NCBI GenBank assembly: GCA_947452005.1
Contig: CANGBC010000002.1
Coordinates: 124,001-188,000, forward strand
Source of the DNA: Beijerinckiaceae bacterium
GTDB taxonomy: Bacteria > Pseudomonadota > Alphaproteobacteria > Rhizobiales > Beijerinckiaceae
Reading direction: 5' to 3'
Length of the DNA: 64,000 bases
Of the stretch, positions 60,890 through 64,000 are shown one piece after another; within the stretch, counting starts at the first letter, position 1; each line of letters begins with the position of its first letter. The translations under genes and the position numbers were made by a program. Below the pieces are notes generated by a model that was not told where the DNA came from, ran no database searches, and saw nothing but the letters and a program-made list of their open reading frames with translations.

Positions 60890-60918
60890 TCTATACGTGT
60901 GCGCTGCACAAAGAGCAA
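60890..60918 (-). promoter_or_regulatory. Promoter of the candidate sRNA
   Basis: TTGCTC and TATAGA with 17 bases between them, on the minus strand; the start would lie near 60884. Confidence 0.45.
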
Positions 60919-61049
60919 GTGTTACTGACCTATTTTTGTTCGCTGCGGCAGACTGTCGCAATTTGTGAAACAAATCTCTGAAATGGGACGGGTTTCGGCG
61001 ATGATCGGGGCTCGCGCCCAGCCCCTCGCCTCCAGAAAGGGTCTCCTGT

Positions 61050-61085
61050 ATGTCTCAGCGATCCCTTTTGCCGGAGGCTTTATGA
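61050..61085 (+). CDS. Possible 11-codon leader peptide coupled to hisN
   Basis: ATG 61050 to TGA 61085 encodes MSQRSLLPEAL. The stop overlaps the hisN ATG (ATGA, 61082-61085), and AAAGGG precedes the start at good spacing. The hisN ribosome-binding site GGAGG (61073-61077) lies inside it, so ribosomes reading it would affect hisN initiation. Sequence evidence only. Confidence 0.3.
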   Translation: MSQRSLLPEAL

Positions 61086-61879
61086 GCGCTGTCGATTTTG
61101 CCCGTTTTGTCGATGAGCTGGCGCAGGCCTCGGGCGAGGCCATCCTGCCGTTTTTTCGTACACATCTGGGCACTGAGGACAAGAATCACGGCGGCGTCTT
61201 TGACCCCGTGACCGAGGCTGACAAAGCCGCCGAAATCATCATGCGGCGCATGATTGAAGAGGCTTTTCCCGCGCATGGCATGATCGGCGAAGAGTTCGGC
61301 AATAAAAACGCCGATGCCGATTACGTCTGGGTGCTCGATCCCATCGATGGCACCAAGAGTTTCATTTCTGGCCTGCCGGTCTGGGGCTCGCTGATCGGAT
61401 TGCAGCACAAGGGCCGCCCTTGCTACGGCATGATGCATCAGCCCTTCACGCGCGAACGCTTTTCGGGCGACGGGCAAGGCGCGCGTTGGCGCGGTCTGGA
61501 TCTGCACGGCAAAATGACCGAGCGCACATTGCGCACACGCGCTTGCGACAATCTCGCGCAAGCCACGTTGATGACCACGCATCCGGCTTTGCTCACACAA
61601 GATACGCGCGGGCCTTATCAGCGCGTCGAGGACAAAGTGCGCCTGTCGCGCTATGGCGGCGATTGCTATGCCTATTGCATGCTGGCGGCTGGCCACATTG
61701 ATCTTGTGATCGAGAGTGGATTGAACCCTTATGATATTGTCGCCCTGATCCCGATCATTGAAGGCGCTGGCGGCATCATCACGGATTGGTCGGGCGACAG
61801 CGCGGCCAAGGGTGGCGCCATTATCGCAGCAGGCGACAAGCGCACACATGAAGAAGCACTACGCCTCCTCAACGCCTGA
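61082..61879 (+). CDS. hisN: Histidinol-phosphatase, inositol-monophosphatase family
   Basis: 265 residues. Metal and phosphate motifs of the IMPase family: EADKAAEIIMRRM, EEFG, WVLDPIDGTKSF and GGDCYAYCMLAAGHIDLVIE. It matches the HisN-type enzymes that dephosphorylate histidinol phosphate; a general inositol or sugar phosphatase is the alternative. GGAGG (61073-61077) supports start 61082. Its 3' end overlaps the convergent hydrolase by 21 bases. Confidence 0.86.
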   Translation: MSAVDFARFVDELAQASGEAILPFFRTHLGTEDKNHGGVFDPVTEADKAAEIIMRRMIEEAFPAHGMIGEEFGNKNADADYVWVLDPIDGTKSFISGLPVWGSLIGLQHKGRPCYGMMHQPFTRERFSGDGQGARWRGLDLHGKMTERTLRTRACDNLAQATLMTTHPALLTQDTRGPYQRVEDKVRLSRYGGDCYAYCMLAAGHIDLVIESGLNPYDIVALIPIIEGAGGIITDWSGDSAAKGGAIIAAGDKRTHEEALRLLNA

Positions 61880-62851
61880 ATCTGCCAACGCCTGATCAGC
61901 TGCGGGTACCTCCTGCACTGAACCTGGAACAAAGGCGTCAAATCCGGCCCAGAAGCGCGCGCGAATGGTATCGCGCTCCATCAGAATCTCATGGCGTGCA
62001 CCGGGCATCCAGATGAGACGCGCAATTTTCACGCGCGCACAAAAGCGCTCTGCGGCGAAGGAATCGGTCACCCAATCATCCTGTGGTGCAAAGACCAGCA
62101 AGGGTGTGTGAATGGTGCGCGGATAATCGGGGTCTGCAAAACGCGCCATCTGCCGAAAGGCAGCATGCGCCCAGCCGATGGTCGGATCACCCAGCGACAG
62201 GCGTTGTTCGCTGCAGACCATTTTTGTCAGACGATCAAAACGAAAGCGATCGGTTGTCAGCGGATTGCGCTCAAAGCCGCGCACGACAATCGGCTCCCGT
62301 CGCCCGCTGGGCACATAAGCGCGACCAAGGCCGATAGCATGCAAGGCATGGGCAGCAAAACGCGCCAGTCGCGGCCATGTCAAAACCAGATCAATCATCG
62401 GTGCACAGAGCACCATGCGCTCGAAGGGTGAAGCCTGCCGATGCGCATGCTCAAGCAGAATGGCGCCACCCATGGAATGGCCCAGCGCAAACCAAGGCTT
62501 GGGTGCGTGCGGCACAAAGACCTTGGCCAGCACCGCATCCAGATCGCGCTGGTAATGCGCGAAATCGGCAATATGCCCTTTGTCAGCTGCACGCAGCAGC
62601 CGCGCGGAAAGGCCTTGGCCGCGCCAGTCAAAAATCACCACGGCCAGATTGCGCGCCAGCAATTCACGGATTGTCTCGAAGTATTTTTCAATCGTTTCAG
62701 CCCGCCCCGTGGCGAGCAGCACGGTGCCGTGCGCAGGTGCTTCGGGCATGAACATGGCCGTGCGCAGACGCACCCCATCAGCAGCCTCAATAAAGGCAAT
62801 TGTTCCGCCTTCTGGGGCCGGATTATCGGGTGTGTCGACAAGTTTCATCAT
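61859..62851 (-). CDS. Alpha/beta hydrolase, monoacylglycerol-lipase-like
   Basis: 330 residues. The nucleophile elbow GHSMGGA near residue 123, FDWRGQGLS, a downstream Asp in FAPQDDW (~253) and a final His in PGARHEI (~283) form the triad. It resembles monoacylglycerol lipase/lysophospholipase-type hydrolases in the cytoplasm. The substrate is uncertain. Runs on the same strand as the kdsD-type gene, 69 bases downstream of it. Confidence 0.83.
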   Translation of the reverse strand: MMKLVDTPDNPAPEGGTIAFIEAADGVRLRTAMFMPEAPAHGTVLLATGRAETIEKYFETIRELLARNLAVVIFDWRGQGLSARLLRAADKGHIADFAHYQRDLDAVLAKVFVPHAPKPWFALGHSMGGAILLEHAHRQASPFERMVLCAPMIDLVLTWPRLARFAAHALHAIGLGRAYVPSGRREPIVVRGFERNPLTTDRFRFDRLTKMVCSEQRLSLGDPTIGWAHAAFRQMARFADPDYPRTIHTPLLVFAPQDDWVTDSFAAERFCARVKIARLIWMPGARHEILMERDTIRARFWAGFDAFVPGSVQEVPAADQALADSGVEEA

Positions 62852-62920
62852 GCGCGCATGTCACCTCAACGTGAGCAAGATGACAGGATGATGAAGGTGC
62901 TGCCAAGACCTCTGGAGAAA

Positions 62921-63913
62921 TCAGGCCACGCCCAGGCGCAGCAAATCGTGCAGATGCACAATGCCGCAAGGGCGGTTTTGCGGGTCCACCACAAGCATGG
63001 CTGAAATTTTGCGGCTGTTGAGCATTTCCAACGCTTCCACGCCCAGTGTCTCAGGCGTGACGGTGCGCGGGGCGCGCGTCATCACATCATCGACATGGGC
63101 CGCCATCAGATCGGGGCGCATGTGGCGGCGCAAATCACCATCGGTGACAATGCCAGCCAGCGTGCCATCCGTATTGACGACACCCACGCAGCCAAAACCT
63201 TTGGCCGAAATCTGCACCACGGCGTCTCCCATCAGCACGCCCAACGGCACGAGCGGCACGCGCTCATCGCGATGCATGATGTCACGCACGAATGTGAGCT
63301 TCGCGCCAAGCTTGCCGCCCGGATGAAACACACGGAAATCCTGCGCAGTGAAACCCTTCACTTCGAGTAGCGCCACAGCAATCGCATCGCCCAGCGCAAG
63401 CTGCATGGTGGTGGATGTGGTGGGCGCCAAACCATTGGGACAGGCTTCTTCACTTTTGGGCAGAGCCAGACAGACATCGGCCTCGCTGCCCAAAGCGCTG
63501 TCTGCATTGGAAGTGATGGCCACCAGCGGAATCTGGAAGCGGCGCGAATAGGTGATGATGTCGGCAAGCTCTGCCGTCTCACCTGACCAAGAGAGGGCGA
63601 GAATCACATCACCCTGCTGGATCATGCCAAGGTCACCATGGCTGGCTTCGCCCGGATGGACGAAATAAGCCGGCTGCCCTGTTGAGGCGAGGGTTGCGGT
63701 AATCTTGCGCCCGACATGGCCTGACTTGCCCATGCCCGTCACAATGACGCGACCATTGGACGATGAGATCATCTCAATCGCGCGGGCGAACAGATCGCCA
63801 AGGCCGGTTTGGCTGAGGGCCGCCTCAAGGGCTGCAATACCCGCACGCTCAAGACCGAGCGTGCGAAGGGCGGAGGCCTTGGCCTGTGAAGAATGGGGAG
63901 CGCCAGATGTCAT
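62921..63913 (-). CDS. kdsD: Arabinose-5-phosphate isomerase (KdsD/KpsF type)
   Basis: 330 residues. The SIS domain (~35-190) shows VIVTGMGKSGHVGRKI, STGQPAYFVHPGEASHGDLG and LSWSGETAEL; two CBS domains follow (~205-265, ~275-330). The enzyme makes arabinose 5-phosphate from ribulose 5-phosphate, the first step of Kdo synthesis for lipopolysaccharide. It could supply the surface glycan made by the glycosyltransferases upstream. Confidence 0.93.
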   Translation of the reverse strand: MTSGAPHSSQAKASALRTLGLERAGIAALEAALSQTGLGDLFARAIEMISSSNGRVIVTGMGKSGHVGRKITATLASTGQPAYFVHPGEASHGDLGMIQQGDVILALSWSGETAELADIITYSRRFQIPLVAITSNADSALGSEADVCLALPKSEEACPNGLAPTTSTTMQLALGDAIAVALLEVKGFTAQDFRVFHPGGKLGAKLTFVRDIMHRDERVPLVPLGVLMGDAVVQISAKGFGCVGVVNTDGTLAGIVTDGDLRRHMRPDLMAAHVDDVMTRAPRTVTPETLGVEALEMLNSRKISAMLVVDPQNRPCGIVHLHDLLRLGVA

Positions 63914-63962
63914 AGGCTTCTCATACCAGCGCCAAGCTCCAGAGGAAACCCCGCAGGGTTTT

Positions 63963-64000
63963 CTAGAGTGATCCCAACAGTTTCTTCAATTCAGCCTTGA
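63963..64000 (-). CDS. 3' end of an unidentified gene, most of it outside the window
   Basis: On the minus strand a frame entering from the window edge reads KAELKKLLGSL and ends at TAG (63965-63963). The helical, charged composition looks coding. A short AAACCC/GGGTTT hairpin (about 63946-63961) follows. Too short to identify. Confidence 0.35.
   Translation of the reverse strand, partial: KAELKKLLGSL

Noticed and set aside
63946-63961. Terminator after the partial gene at the right edge
   Set aside because: AAACCC and GGGTTT can pair, but only six pairs form and no T tract follows, so support is too weak for a feature.
1-64000. CRISPR array, transposase, integrase or phage genes
   Set aside because: No spaced direct repeat array, no recombinase or transposase frame and no phage structural gene was recognised in the window.

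Overview
The window looks like the core chromosome of an alphaproteobacterium of the order Hyphomicrobiales (Rhizobiales). The evidence is the GC-rich composition, the CtrA-control genes rcdA, cpdR and trcR, the many alphaproteobacterial DUF families (DUF1465, DUF1192, DUF1013, DUF465, DUF1036, DUF1244, DUF2312, DUF882), the three-gene proton-translocating transhydrogenase (pntAA, pntAB, pntB) beside the aa3 oxidase subunit IV, and cysteine-free bL31 and bL36. The genus cannot be fixed from the sequence alone. No phage, transposase, CRISPR array, rRNA or plasmid gene was seen. The one tRNA is tRNA-Val(GAC).

Layout. 0-5 kb: a 5'-truncated MotA/TolQ-like channel gene with its OmpA/MotB-like partner, an ABC exporter, rpmE, rcdA and a DUF1192 gene. 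5-19.3 kb: quinone oxidoreductase, trcR, fadD-type and prpE-type acyl-CoA ligases, a TauE/SafE exporter, two DUF465 genes, purE-purK, rpsU, a TPR lipoprotein, pyk with a DUF1036 gene, and an N-formylglutamate amidohydrolase with a DUF1244 gene. 19.4-26.8 kb: an ABC importer core of the nitrate/sulfonate/taurine type without a binding protein, two cell-wall enzymes (DUF882 peptidase and L,D-transpeptidase) and a sigma-54-type response regulator. 27-31 kb: an M3 peptidase, an AbrB/Doc toxin-antitoxin pair and a UbiB-family kinase. 31-37.5 kb: oxidase subunit IV, the pnt operon, a cytochrome c'-like protein and a beta-CASP ribonuclease. 37.6-44.9 kb: a signalling island of an OmpR-type regulator, a free Hpt protein and two hybrid histidine kinases. 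45-54.4 kb: a haem-binding propeller protein, a chemoreceptor, two orphan Bug-type binding proteins, a hydratase and rpmJ. 54.5-59.2 kb: a radical SAM protein and four glycosyltransferases ending at tRNA-Val. 59.2-64 kb: cpdR, a second N-formylglutamate amidohydrolase, a hisN-type phosphatase, an alpha/beta hydrolase and a kdsD-type isomerase.

How the genes work together. RcdA and CpdR belong to the adaptor hierarchy that delivers CtrA to ClpXP, and TrcR is a cell-cycle regulator. The transhydrogenase, oxidase subunit IV and haem proteins point to aerobic respiratory metabolism with NADPH supply. The DUF882 peptidase, L,D-transpeptidase, kdsD-type isomerase and glycosyltransferases serve the envelope. 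The two hybrid kinases, the Hpt protein and the OmpR-type regulator can be read as one multistep phosphorelay.

The least explained items are: a probable sRNA with two anti-Shine-Dalgarno motifs on the minus strand at about 60.79-60.88 kb; a repeated GACACAATC motif around the L,D-transpeptidase gene and before the chemoreceptor; a response regulator that has lost the GAFTGA loop; the haem-propeller protein; and the glycosyltransferase block beside tRNA-Val. All function calls come from reading the protein sequences; no database search was run.
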